Source: an uncultured Clostridia bacterium
GTDB lineage: Bacteria > Bacillota > Clostridia > Oscillospirales > Ruminococcaceae
NCBI GenBank assembly: GCA_937871145.1
Contig: CALMXN010000172.1
Span: 1-7,910 of the forward strand
Length of the DNA: 7,910 nt
Direction: 5' to 3'
Below the pieces are notes generated by a model, which did not search any database, was not told where the DNA came from, and was given only the letters and a program-made list of their open reading frames with translations. Both the position numbers and the translations under genes were made by a program. Of this stretch, positions 1 through 6,323 are shown one piece after another; within the stretch, counting starts at the first letter, position 1, and each line of letters opens with the position of its first letter.

Positions 1-7
1 TGCTTTT

Positions 8-14
8 GAGGTGA
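8..14 (+). promoter_or_regulatory. Ribosome binding site that decides the start of the XRE regulator gene
   Basis: GAGGTGA is a good match to the Firmicutes anti-Shine-Dalgarno sequence. It lies 5 nt before the ATG at 20 and overlaps the alternative in-frame GTG at 11, which therefore cannot be its start. This supports ATG 20 as the true start. Confidence 0.7.
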
Positions 15-19
15 ATGAT

Positions 20-217
20 ATGGCAAAAAACTTACGACTAAAATCAGCACGAGCGTCCCTCGATATATCACAGCAAAAGCTTGCGGATATGGTTGGCGTT
101 ACAAGGCAGACCATTAACGCTATTGAAAACGGCGATTATAACCCAACTATCAATTTGTGCATAGCAATATGCAGAGTCCTCGGCAAAACATTAAACGAAC
201 TTTTCTGGGAGGTATAA
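20..217 (+). CDS. Small XRE/Cro-CI-family helix-turn-helix transcriptional regulator
   Basis: This 65-residue protein is almost entirely one helix-turn-helix domain of the Cro/CI (XRE) type. The recognition region is visible as QQKLADMVGVTRQTINAIENG (about residues 18-38), with the typical Q-x-x-L-A pattern in helix 2, TRQTI in helix 3 and the E-N-G turn. It is followed by the P-x(n)-L-x-x-I pattern (42-50) and the closing LNELF helix. There is no ligand-binding or dimerisation domain, as in the short YozG-like regulators that usually sit beside a small membrane-protein gene. It probably acts as a cytoplasmic DNA-binding dimer that controls its own operon; that role is inferred. The start is set at ATG 20 rather than the in-frame GTG at 11 because the ribosome binding site overlaps the GTG. 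Its promoter lies outside the window. The stop is 2 nt before the next gene, so the two are surely co-transcribed. Confidence 0.9.
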   Translation: MAKNLRLKSARASLDISQQKLADMVGVTRQTINAIENGDYNPTINLCIAICRVLGKTLNELFWEV

Positions 218-219
218 TT

Positions 220-660
220 ATGAACAATGACAGTTTTGATGAAAGACAGAAACAAATGCGACATAGTATTTTTACTGTAATGTATTTTGTATTATTATGC
301 TATATAGGTTTTTTCTTAATAGTTGGTGACTGCTTTGAATCATTCATAAGCCTTCGTGATTTAATGTTTACCGGAATAATTCTAACAGCAACCATTGACA
401 TAGTCCTTATGATTTTTAAAGATTGCTATTTCAGACGTTGCGAAACAAAAAATTCAATCAGGATATGTTTTATAGGCTGGATAGTAATTATTTTTCTGAA
501 TACTTCATCGCTCGTTAAACAAGGAATAATAACCAATGGCAAGCTTAATCATAACTTCCCTTCTTTCTGCTTCACGATAATGTGGACTGTTATTCTGATA
601 AGCTATGTAATAAAAGAAATATTAAACCGCAAGAAAACCAAAGCAGAAATTCAAGAATAA
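220..660 (+). CDS. Hypothetical four-helix integral membrane protein paired with the XRE regulator
   Basis: I do not recognise the family with confidence. The 146-residue protein begins with a short charged cytoplasmic tail containing DERQKQMR (7-14). Four hydrophobic segments follow at about 17-35, 48-66, 80-98 and 114-132, and the tail is basic (RKKTK, 137-141). An N-terminal DERQ-type tail plus a few membrane helices is common in poorly described Firmicutes membrane proteins encoded next to short XRE regulators (DUF2178/DUF6442-like). That resemblance is only impressionistic. The ATG at 220 is favoured over an upstream in-frame ATG at 157, because GGGAGG at 207-212 is 7 nt before it and the upstream start would lie inside the regulator gene. 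Both helix-to-tail charge patterns suggest N-in/C-in topology. No catalytic motif is visible; a role in membrane stress, peptide resistance or regulator sensing would be speculation. Confidence 0.8.
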   Translation: MNNDSFDERQKQMRHSIFTVMYFVLLCYIGFFLIVGDCFESFISLRDLMFTGIILTATIDIVLMIFKDCYFRRCETKNSIRICFIGWIVIIFLNTSSLVKQGIITNGKLNHNFPSFCFTIMWTVILISYVIKEILNRKKTKAEIQE

Positions 661-668
661 AAATATAA

Positions 669-694
669 AACCCCTTCACAAAAGTGAAGGGGTT
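669..694 (-). terminator. Intrinsic terminator of the acpP/fatty-acid operon
   Basis: There is a perfect 11-bp stem (AACCCCTTCAC / GTGAAGGGGTT) with a 4-nt loop. Read on the minus strand it is followed by TTTTATATTTTTATT, a proper U-rich tail, 14 nt after the acpP stop codon. Read on the plus strand the hairpin is followed by CCTACGTATT with no T-run. It should therefore terminate the fatty-acid operon efficiently and the converging regulator operon only weakly, although its stem begins 8 nt after that operon's last stop. Confidence 0.92.
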
Positions 695-707
695 CCTACG
701 TATTAAG

Positions 708-935
708 TTAGATATTGTCTTCAATAAACTTAACAATGTCGCCTACAGTCTTAACATTTTCAACCTGCTCGTCAGGAATTTCAACGTCAAATTCTTCTTC
801 AAGTGACATTACCAAATCAACTATGTCAAGTGAATCTGCGCCAAGGTCTTCTGAGATTGATGCTTCCATCTTAACCTTATCTTCATCTACATCAAGCTGG
901 TCAACAATGATATCTTTAACCTTATCAAATACCAT
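708..935 (-). CDS. acpP: Acyl carrier protein
   Basis: This 75-residue acidic protein has the normal length for bacterial ACP. The 4'-phosphopantetheine attachment serine is S35 in the motif GADSLDIVDLVM (32-43), and helix II/III acidic residues (EEEFDVEIPDE, 46-56) provide the docking face for the Fab enzymes. It is the soluble carrier that holds malonyl and growing acyl chains during fatty-acid synthesis, after activation by a holo-ACP synthase not seen here. GGAGGG at 944-949 lies 8 nt before the ATG. It is the last gene of the fatty-acid cluster, separated from accA by 69 nt, and is followed by a strong terminator. In many Firmicutes acpP lies near fabH/fabK or plsX instead, so this distal position is less common. 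A dedicated promoter in the gap may raise its expression above that of the enzymes. Confidence 0.98.
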   Translation of the reverse strand: MVFDKVKDIIVDQLDVDEDKVKMEASISEDLGADSLDIVDLVMSLEEEFDVEIPDEQVENVKTVGDIVKFIEDNI

Positions 936-971
936 ATTGTTTTCCCTCCATTTCTTTTTACAATTTTGTAT

Positions 972-1000
972 ATTATATGGAGCCTAAGCTCTCTATATAA
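972..1000 (-). promoter_or_regulatory. Candidate promoter for acpP in the accA-acpP gap
   Basis: On the minus strand a perfect -10 box TATAAT (972-977) is preceded, 17 nt upstream, by TTATAT (995-1000), a weak match to TTGACA. This would place the transcript start near 965, about 30 nt before the acpP ATG. An imperfect inverted repeat (974-997; GAGC-TTAG-GCTC core flanked by ATAT/ATAT with two mismatches) overlaps it and could be an operator or a weak RNA hairpin. No U-run follows, so it is not an intrinsic terminator. In AT-rich DNA a TATAAT can occur by chance. Confidence 0.35.
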
Positions 1001-1004
1001 TCGC

Positions 1005-1817
1005 TTATAAAGAAAATTCTTCAAACTCGCCGATTTTTCTAAACTTAGTATATCGTTCATTAAGCAGTTCGTCAATAGGTTTTTTCATCTTTTTTTCCAA
1101 AGCGTCAGAAATATAATCACTTATGTTCTCAACCATCATATTTAGGTCATTATGAGCACCGCCGTTCGGCTCCTCAATAATCTTTTCTGCAACGCCTAAA
1201 GATAATAAATCTTCTGCTGTGATTTTCATTATCTGGCAGGCTTCACGTTCTCTTGAAGCATCCTTCCAGAGGATACTTGCAAAGCCACGTGGGGAAATTA
1301 CTGAATATAATGCATTCTCAAGCATAGCCAGTTCATCACATACGCCGAGTGCAAGCGCTCCGCCGCTTCCGCCTTCACCAAGAACGATTGAAATAACAGG
1401 AGTTTTAAGCATCATGAATTCCATAAGGTTTTTAGCAATAGCCTCACCCTGTCCACGCTTTTCAGCTTCTACTCCGCAGAATGCACCAGGAGTATCAATA
1501 AAACAGATAATCGGACGGTGAAATTTTTCAGCCTGTTTTGCAAGTCTTAAAGCTTTTCTATAGCCTTCTGGATGTGGCATGGAAAAGTTTGTTTTTTTGT
1601 TTTCATCAAGGTTTCTTCCCTTAACCTGTGCAAGAACTGTTACAGAAATTCCGCGGAAGTTTGCAACACCGCACATAATAGCCGCATCTTCACCGAAAAG
1701 TCTGTCACCGTGCATTTCAAAAAAATCATCGAAAAGCATTGGGATATAGTCATTGACGGTAGGACGTCCCTTGTGTCTTATAATATCGAGGCGTTCACAC
1801 GCTGAAAGCTTGTTCAT
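1005..1817 (-). CDS. accA: Acetyl-CoA carboxylase carboxyltransferase subunit alpha
   Basis: This is the alpha half of the carboxyltransferase that moves the carboxyl group from carboxybiotin on AccB to acetyl-CoA, giving malonyl-CoA. The 270 residues form a crotonase-fold domain. Visible family motifs are PHPEGYRKA (81-89), DTPGAFCG (108-115) followed by the EAEKRGQGEAIA stretch (117-128), and the glycine-rich GEGGSGGALALG (147-158), which forms the oxyanion-hole region. It is about 50 residues shorter than E. coli AccA because it has a reduced N-terminus, as is usual in several Firmicutes. Its ATG overlaps the accD stop by 4 nt (ATGA, 1814-1817) and AAGGAGGG (1825-1832) lies inside accD. 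Translation of the two partner subunits, which form an alpha2beta2 complex, is therefore probably coupled. No defect is seen. Confidence 0.97.
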   Translation of the reverse strand: MNKLSACERLDIIRHKGRPTVNDYIPMLFDDFFEMHGDRLFGEDAAIMCGVANFRGISVTVLAQVKGRNLDENKKTNFSMPHPEGYRKALRLAKQAEKFHRPIICFIDTPGAFCGVEAEKRGQGEAIAKNLMEFMMLKTPVISIVLGEGGSGGALALGVCDELAMLENALYSVISPRGFASILWKDASREREACQIMKITAEDLLSLGVAEKIIEEPNGGAHNDLNMMVENISDYISDALEKKMKKPIDELLNERYTKFRKIGEFEEFSL

Positions 1818-2686
1818 TGTGTAACCCTCCTTACATTATGGAGTTTGAAAAGATGAGTAAGTGTTCTTCTCATTCTTCTTCTCTCAACAATCATGTCAAC
1901 AAAGCCATTTTCGAGCATGAATTCTGCTGACTGGAAGTCATCGGGCAACCTCTGCTTTATTGTTCCTTCAATAACTCGTCTTCCTGCAAAGCCGATAAGT
2001 ACCTTAGGCTCAGCAATGATAATATCTGCTATTGAAGCAAATGATGCTGTAACACCGCCTGTAGTAGGGTCAGTCATAACAGCAATGTATAAAAGTCCAG
2101 CCTCGCTATGTCTTGCAACAGCACCGGAGGTCTTAGCCATCTGCATAAGGGAAACTATACCCTCCTGCATTCTTGCTCCGCCTGAGGCTGTGAAGATTAA
2201 AACTGGGAGTCCGTTTTCTGTTGCATATTCAAAAGCTCTTGTGATTTTTTCACCAACAACGCTACCCATTGATGCCATCATGTAATTTGAATCCATTACA
2301 GCAATAACAGTCCTGTAACCTCTTATAAGTGCTTCACCTGTGATAACAGCATCCTTAAGATCTGTTATTTCTCTTATCTTCTTCTGCTTTTCATCATACA
2401 ATGGAAAATCAATAGGGTTCTTACTCATCATGTTCTTATCAAATTCAACAAGTGAGCCTTTATCAATAGTCATATTGAGTCTTTCCCAAGCCGTAAGTCT
2501 TGCATGGTAGTTGCAGGAAGAACATACTTTTCTGTTCTTCTCGAAATCTTCCATAAACTCAACATTTCCACAACGTGGGCATTTATTCATAAGGTCAGAC
2601 GGTATATTGGATTTTTTAACTTCTTCACTTTTTATGTCATTCCCGTTGAATCTTGTTTTAACGACCGAAAACAAATCCTCAAGCAT
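1814..2686 (-). CDS. accD: Acetyl-CoA carboxylase carboxyltransferase subunit beta
   Basis: This is the beta subunit of the carboxyltransferase, which acts with AccA in malonyl-CoA formation. The 290-residue protein opens with a four-cysteine zinc ribbon, CPRC (36-39) and CSSC (55-58), typical of bacterial AccD and proposed to bind nucleic acid as well as stabilise the complex. The crotonase-fold core follows, with the conserved FTASGGARMQEG and DPTTGGVTASFA stretches and the C-terminal GRRVIEGTIKQRLPDDFQSAEF region. The first residues (MLEDLFSVVKTRF) resemble the usual AccD amino terminus, which supports ATG 2686. The ribosome binding site AAGGAGGGTGAT is strong but about 11 nt from the ATG, slightly longer than its neighbours. 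It lies 32 nt downstream of accC and overlaps accA by 4 nt. Confidence 0.97.
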   Translation of the reverse strand: MLEDLFSVVKTRFNGNDIKSEEVKKSNIPSDLMNKCPRCGNVEFMEDFEKNRKVCSSCNYHARLTAWERLNMTIDKGSLVEFDKNMMSKNPIDFPLYDEKQKKIREITDLKDAVITGEALIRGYRTVIAVMDSNYMMASMGSVVGEKITRAFEYATENGLPVLIFTASGGARMQEGIVSLMQMAKTSGAVARHSEAGLLYIAVMTDPTTGGVTASFASIADIIIAEPKVLIGFAGRRVIEGTIKQRLPDDFQSAEFMLENGFVDMIVERRRMRRTLTHLFKLHNVRRVTQ

Positions 2687-2718
2687 TACAATATCACCCT
2701 CCTTTTAGCAGGATAATG

Positions 2719-4098
2719 TTACATTATTTTTGTTCTTCCGAGGAAGCCAATATCATATTCTCCACTTTCAAAGGACTTGTTTTTGACAAGATTAACCTGA
2801 AAGTCAATGTTTGTTGAAACACCGTCAACAATAAACTCAGCAAGTGCCCATTTCATTTTCATAATTGCTTCTTCTCTTGTCTTACCATAAACAATAAGCT
2901 TTGCAATCATTGAATCATAATATGGTGGGATTGAATATCCCTGATATGCTGCGCTGTCTATTCTTATTCCGTTCCCTCCAGGAGTATGAAGTGCGATAAT
3001 TTTTCCTGGTGACGGACGGAAATTTTCCATAGGATTTTCAGCGTTAATTCTACACTCTATTGCGTGACCTGTCAAGTGTATATCTTCCTGAGTATATTCA
3101 AGCTCTTTTCCACACGCAATCAGAAGCTGTTGTTTTACAAGGTCAACACCAGTAACAGCCTCAGTAATAGGATGCTCAACCTGAATTCTTGTGTTCATTT
3201 CCATAAAATAATAGTGTCCCTTGTTGTCCACAAGAAATTCAATAGTTCCTGCATTCTGATAGCCTGTTGCTTTTGCTGCATTTACAGCAGACTGCCCCAT
3301 CTTTTTGCGGAGCTCTTCTGTCATAACCGGGCTTGGAGTTTCTTCAAGAACCTTCTGGTTCCTTCTCTGCATTGAGCAATCTCTTTCTCCAAGATGAATT
3401 ACATTACCATAAGTATCAGCAAGTATCTGGAACTCAATATGTCTTGGGTTCTTAATGAATTTTTCAATATATATTTCATCATTACCAAAACAAGCGAGAG
3501 CCTCCTGCTTTGCGGCAGTAATCATACTCTCAAGCTCATTTTCGCTTTCAACAAGACGAATACCACGTCCACCGCCACCTGCTGAAGCCTTTACCATAAC
3601 AGGATAGCCTATCTGCATTGAAAGCTGTCTTGCTTCATCAAGTGAATGTACTGCTCCATCTGAGCCAGGAACAACAGGTACACCCGCTTTTTTCATTGTT
3701 TCCTTTGCACAGGCCTTGTCACCGAGCATATCTATTGACTCAGGCTTTGGTCCAATAAATGTTATGCCACATTTAGCACACATTCTTGCAAAGTTAGCAT
3801 TTTCGGATAAAAACCCAAAGCCAGGATGAACAGCATCTGCACCAGTCACTTCACAAGCCGCAATGATAGCTTTCATATTAAGATAGCTGTCCTTGCTGTT
3901 TGCAGGGCCGATACATATTGCCTCATCAGCAATCTGAGCATGCAAAGCACTCCTGTCTGCTGTTGAAAAAACTGCGACAGTTCTTATCCCGAGCTCACGA
4001 CAGGCACGGATTACACGCACTGCGATTTCGCCACGGTTTGCTATAAGTACCTTCTTGAAGCGTTTTGCTCCAGAAGTCTGAATATTATTTTCTGACAT
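2719..4098 (-). CDS. accC: Acetyl-CoA carboxylase, biotin carboxylase subunit
   Basis: This enzyme uses ATP and bicarbonate to carboxylate the biotin carried by AccB, the first half-reaction of malonyl-CoA synthesis. It has the full three-part architecture. The N-terminal domain contains KKVLIANRGEIAVRVIRAC and HPGFGFLSEN. The ATP-grasp domain contains the glycine-rich KASAGGGGRG lid (near residue 170), ERDCSMQRRNQKVLEE and the catalytic EMNTRIQVEHP (near residue 300). The C-terminal domain contains GHAIECRINAE, PSPGKI and PPYYDSMIAKL. At 459 residues it is close to E. coli AccC (449), plus about 12 extra residues before the first beta-strand. Two ATGs lie in tandem (4101 and 4098). GGGAGG at 4105-4110 is only 3 nt from the first and 6 nt from the second, so 4098 is preferred. 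Pyruvate carboxylase is excluded because no C-terminal carboxyltransferase domain is present and accB/accD/accA flank it. Confidence 0.97.
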   Translation of the reverse strand: MSENNIQTSGAKRFKKVLIANRGEIAVRVIRACRELGIRTVAVFSTADRSALHAQIADEAICIGPANSKDSYLNMKAIIAACEVTGADAVHPGFGFLSENANFARMCAKCGITFIGPKPESIDMLGDKACAKETMKKAGVPVVPGSDGAVHSLDEARQLSMQIGYPVMVKASAGGGGRGIRLVESENELESMITAAKQEALACFGNDEIYIEKFIKNPRHIEFQILADTYGNVIHLGERDCSMQRRNQKVLEETPSPVMTEELRKKMGQSAVNAAKATGYQNAGTIEFLVDNKGHYYFMEMNTRIQVEHPITEAVTGVDLVKQQLLIACGKELEYTQEDIHLTGHAIECRINAENPMENFRPSPGKIIALHTPGGNGIRIDSAAYQGYSIPPYYDSMIAKLIVYGKTREEAIMKMKWALAEFIVDGVSTNIDFQVNLVKNKSFESGEYDIGFLGRTKIM

Positions 4099-4104
4099 CA
4101 TTAT

Positions 4105-4110
4105 CCTCCC
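4105..4110 (-). promoter_or_regulatory. Ribosome binding site of accC, favouring the second of two tandem ATGs
   Basis: GGGAGG is separated from the tandem ATG-ATG by ATA. The 3-nt spacing to the first ATG is short and the 6-nt spacing to the second is normal, so initiation at 4098 is more likely. The effect is one residue. Confidence 0.55.
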
Positions 4111-4121
4111 GACAGAAGATA

Positions 4122-4556
4122 TTATTTTGACATAAGTGCAAAGGTTATTTCCGCTGATACTGCCTTCTGTCCATCTACTGTAGCTATTGCCTTGCCGACG
4201 CCGACAGGGCCTTTGACTCTGATTATTTCAACCTCAAGTATCAGCGTATCGCCAGGAACAACCTGTCTGCGGAACTTTGCGTCCTTTACACCGCCGAAGA
4301 GTCCGATTTTACCCTTGTTTTCAGGAAGTGAAAGCATCGCAACAGCCCCTGCCTGTGCAAGCATTTCAAGCATAAGCACTCCAGGCACTACTGGATATCC
4401 AGGAAAATGTCCCTTGAACCAGAATTCATCTTCCTTCATATATTTCTTTGCAACAACTCTCTGCCCAGGTTCCATTTCAATAATTTCATCAATCAGAAGA
4501 AATGGATCACGATGAGGAATAACTTCCATAATCTGTTCTTTGTTCATTAAAGCCAT
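4122..4556 (-). CDS. fabZ: 3-hydroxyacyl-[acyl-carrier-protein] dehydratase
   Basis: FabZ removes water from 3-hydroxyacyl-ACP to give trans-2-enoyl-ACP in each elongation round. The 144-residue hot-dog-fold protein has the usual family length. It carries the catalytic pair H50, in GHFPGYPVVPGV (49-60), and E64, in LEMLAQAGA (63-71). The N-terminal IPHRDPFLLIDEI (13-25) and central GGVKDAKFRRQVVPGD are also typical. AGGAG at 4565-4569 is 8 nt before ATG 4556, which supports this start over the ATG three codons later. It lies 15 nt after accB and 20 nt before accC, the standard Firmicutes position inside the acc cluster. In some Firmicutes a FabZ paralogue (FabN) also isomerises the double bond to make unsaturated fatty acids. 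The sequence alone does not tell these apart, and no second fabZ or fabM is visible here. Confidence 0.97.
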   Translation of the reverse strand: MALMNKEQIMEVIPHRDPFLLIDEIIEMEPGQRVVAKKYMKEDEFWFKGHFPGYPVVPGVLMLEMLAQAGAVAMLSLPENKGKIGLFGGVKDAKFRRQVVPGDTLILEVEIIRVKGPVGVGKAIATVDGQKAVSAEITFALMSK

Positions 4557-4571
4557 TTATAACTCTCCTGA

Positions 4572-5036
4572 CTATTCTATTATCATTACAGGCTGGTCAA
4601 ATTCAACAGCCTCACCGCTCTTACAGTTAATCGTAATAACTGAGCCATCAAAATCTGACTTAACTTCGTTCATAACCTTCATTGATTCGATTATGAAAAG
4701 TACATCACCCTTTTTAACGCTCTGTCCGACACTTACAAAAGACTTATCCTTTGGTGAAGCAGAAGCGTAGAAGGTTCCCACAATAGGAGCTTTTACAACA
4801 TTTCCAAGTGGCTTTGAAGGAGTTTGTAGAGCAGGTGCACTTTCTGTTGCAGGAGCTTGAGCTGGTGCTGAATATGAAGGCATTGAGTTGCCGACATAAA
4901 CAGGTGCAGTACCACAGTCCATTTCAAGTGAAATTTCAAATTCCTTGTCTTTAATCTTCAGGGACTTTGCACCATTTTCAGACATTGACTTCATAAGAGC
5001 CTGAACACATTCAAGTGTATTTTCAATCTTAGCCAT
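4572..5036 (-). CDS. accB: Biotin carboxyl carrier protein of acetyl-CoA carboxylase
   Basis: AccB shuttles the carboxyl group on its covalently bound biotin between AccC and the AccA/AccD carboxyltransferase. The 154-residue protein has the classic three-part layout. A helical N-terminal segment (about 1-40) is followed by a flexible Pro/Ala-rich linker (about 50-78, with repeated APA/PA steps), then a C-terminal biotinyl domain. Within that domain, APIVGTFYASASP carries the bacterial AccB 'thumb' loop, and IESMKVMNEV holds the biotinylated lysine K120. The thumb and the neighbouring accC argue for acetyl-CoA carboxylase rather than a decarboxylase or transcarboxylase carrier. Biotinylation needs a BirA-type ligase that is not in the window. 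AAGGAG (5045-5050) lies 8 nt before the ATG, and the gene starts 15 nt after fabF. Confidence 0.97.
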   Translation of the reverse strand: MAKIENTLECVQALMKSMSENGAKSLKIKDKEFEISLEMDCGTAPVYVGNSMPSYSAPAQAPATESAPALQTPSKPLGNVVKAPIVGTFYASASPKDKSFVSVGQSVKKGDVLFIIESMKVMNEVKSDFDGSVITINCKSGEAVEFDQPVMIIE

Positions 5037-5051
5037 CGTTATGTCTCCTTA

Positions 5052-6284
5052 TTATTCGTATTTCTTTATACAGATTGTAGCGTTATGTCCGCCGAATCCG
5101 AGAGAATTTGATAATGCAACCTTTATATCCTTATTACGGTTACCCTCAACACAATAGTCAAGGTCACAGTCAGGGTCAGGATTTTTGTATCCTACTGTCT
5201 GATGTACAAGTCCGTTCTTGAGCGACAATGCTGTTACTATTGCTTCAACAGCACCAGCAGCACCAAGAAGATGTCCTGTCATTGATTTTGTTGAATTAAC
5301 AACAACCTTTTCAGCCTGCTCGCCAAGAGCTTTCTTTATTGCGACTGTTTCATATTTATCATTAAGACCAGTTGAGGTACCATGAGCATTGATGTAATCA
5401 ACATCACCTGCTTCAAGACCAGCTTCTTTATAAGCGTTAACCATTGCTCTTGCCGCACCCTCGCCCTCTGGATCAGGGGATGTAATGTGATAAGCGTCAC
5501 CTGTTGCACCATAGCCGACAATTTCAGCATATATTTTTGCACCACGAGCCTTAGCATGTTCAAGCTCTTCAATAACAAGTATACCACAACCCTCGCCAAG
5601 AACAAAGCCCTGTCTTTCAGCGTCAAAAGGTGTTGAAGCCTTGTCAAGCTCTGTTGCCTTTGAAAGTGCTTTCATATTATTAAAGCCGCCAAGTGCAAAT
5701 TCGGTAATACAGCTTTCTGTTCCACCACAGATGCAAGCGTCAAGGTAACCATCCTTGACTTTTCTAAAGGATTCGCCAATAGCGTGTGTAGCTGATGAGC
5801 AGGCTGTTACGGTTGCAAAATTATCTCCCTTAAAGCCTGTTGCCATTGAAATCTGTCCCGCAGCCATATTCCCGATCATTGTTGGAACATAGAATACTGA
5901 GATTCTGTTAGGACCTTTTTCGAGGTACTTTGAATGTTCTTTTTCAGTTTCTTCAAGTCCGCCGATACCACAGCCGAGAATTACACCGACTCTGAATGGA
6001 TCGAGGTCCTTTAAGTCTGTTCCGCTATCCTCCAAAGCCTGCTTTGTACTGTAAACAGCAAACTGTGTGAAGCGTTCCATTCTCTTTGCTTCTTTTTTAT
6101 CAATATATTTTAATGGGTCAAAATCCTTTACAGCTCCGACAATCTTAGCATCAAATTCACTTGCATCAAACTGGTCGATAAAAGAAAAACCAAGCTTGTT
6201 TGCAACAATATTGTTCCAGAATTCATCAACTGAATGTCCGAGTGGGTTAACTGTACCCATACCTGTTATAACTACTCTTTTCAT
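5052..6284 (-). CDS. fabF: 3-oxoacyl-[acyl-carrier-protein] synthase II (KAS II)
   Basis: FabF condenses malonyl-ACP with an acyl-ACP to lengthen the chain by two carbons, releasing CO2. The 410-residue thiolase-fold enzyme has the usual length and the full catalytic set: nucleophile C162 in TVTACSSATHA (158-168), H301 in NAHGTSTG (299-306), K333 in NSTKSMTGH (330-338) and H338. The GFGGHN loop near the C-terminus (396-401) contains the gatekeeper phenylalanine F397. The Cys-His-His triad identifies an elongating KAS I/II rather than FabH, which has Cys-His-Asn. It is called FabF rather than FabB from its Firmicutes context. AAGGAG at 6291-6296 is 6 nt before the ATG. It starts 39 nt downstream of fabG and is followed by accB after 15 nt. 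It is the expected target of cerulenin and platensimycin-type inhibitors. Confidence 0.97.
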   Translation of the reverse strand: MKRVVITGMGTVNPLGHSVDEFWNNIVANKLGFSFIDQFDASEFDAKIVGAVKDFDPLKYIDKKEAKRMERFTQFAVYSTKQALEDSGTDLKDLDPFRVGVILGCGIGGLEETEKEHSKYLEKGPNRISVFYVPTMIGNMAAGQISMATGFKGDNFATVTACSSATHAIGESFRKVKDGYLDACICGGTESCITEFALGGFNNMKALSKATELDKASTPFDAERQGFVLGEGCGILVIEELEHAKARGAKIYAEIVGYGATGDAYHITSPDPEGEGAARAMVNAYKEAGLEAGDVDYINAHGTSTGLNDKYETVAIKKALGEQAEKVVVNSTKSMTGHLLGAAGAVEAIVTALSLKNGLVHQTVGYKNPDPDCDLDYCVEGNRNKDIKVALSNSLGFGGHNATICIKKYE

Positions 6285-6323
6285 AAACCTCTCCTTATTT
6301 ATACGGAAGTATGTCCTGATTTA

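Noticed and set aside
157..219. Upstream in-frame ATG extending the four-helix membrane protein by 21 residues
   Set aside because: The extension overlaps the regulator gene, has no ribosome binding site and reads as a non-membrane, unrelated peptide. A strong GGGAGG is correctly placed for ATG 220.
715..987. 90-residue open frame on the plus strand antisense to acpP
   Set aside because: Its serine/threonine-rich translation is the mirror of the acidic acpP codons. It has no plausible ribosome binding site and covers a certain gene.
887..1075. 62-residue minus-strand frame spanning the accA-acpP gap
   Set aside because: It overlaps the ends of both accA and acpP in a different frame, and its composition is unlike a real protein. 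The gap is better explained by regulatory sequence.
1893..2285. 130-residue plus-strand open frame antisense to accD
   Set aside because: It is a shadow of a highly conserved gene, with no ribosome binding site and no recognisable domain.
2719..4098. Pyruvate carboxylase or another biotin-dependent carboxylase instead of AccC
   Set aside because: The protein ends after the biotin carboxylase C-terminal domain, and accB, accD and accA are all present in the same cluster.
5336..5647. 103-residue minus-strand frame inside fabF
   Set aside because: It lies in another frame within fabF, whose frame is intact through all catalytic motifs. The low-complexity Leu/Val/Met composition is typical of a shifted frame.
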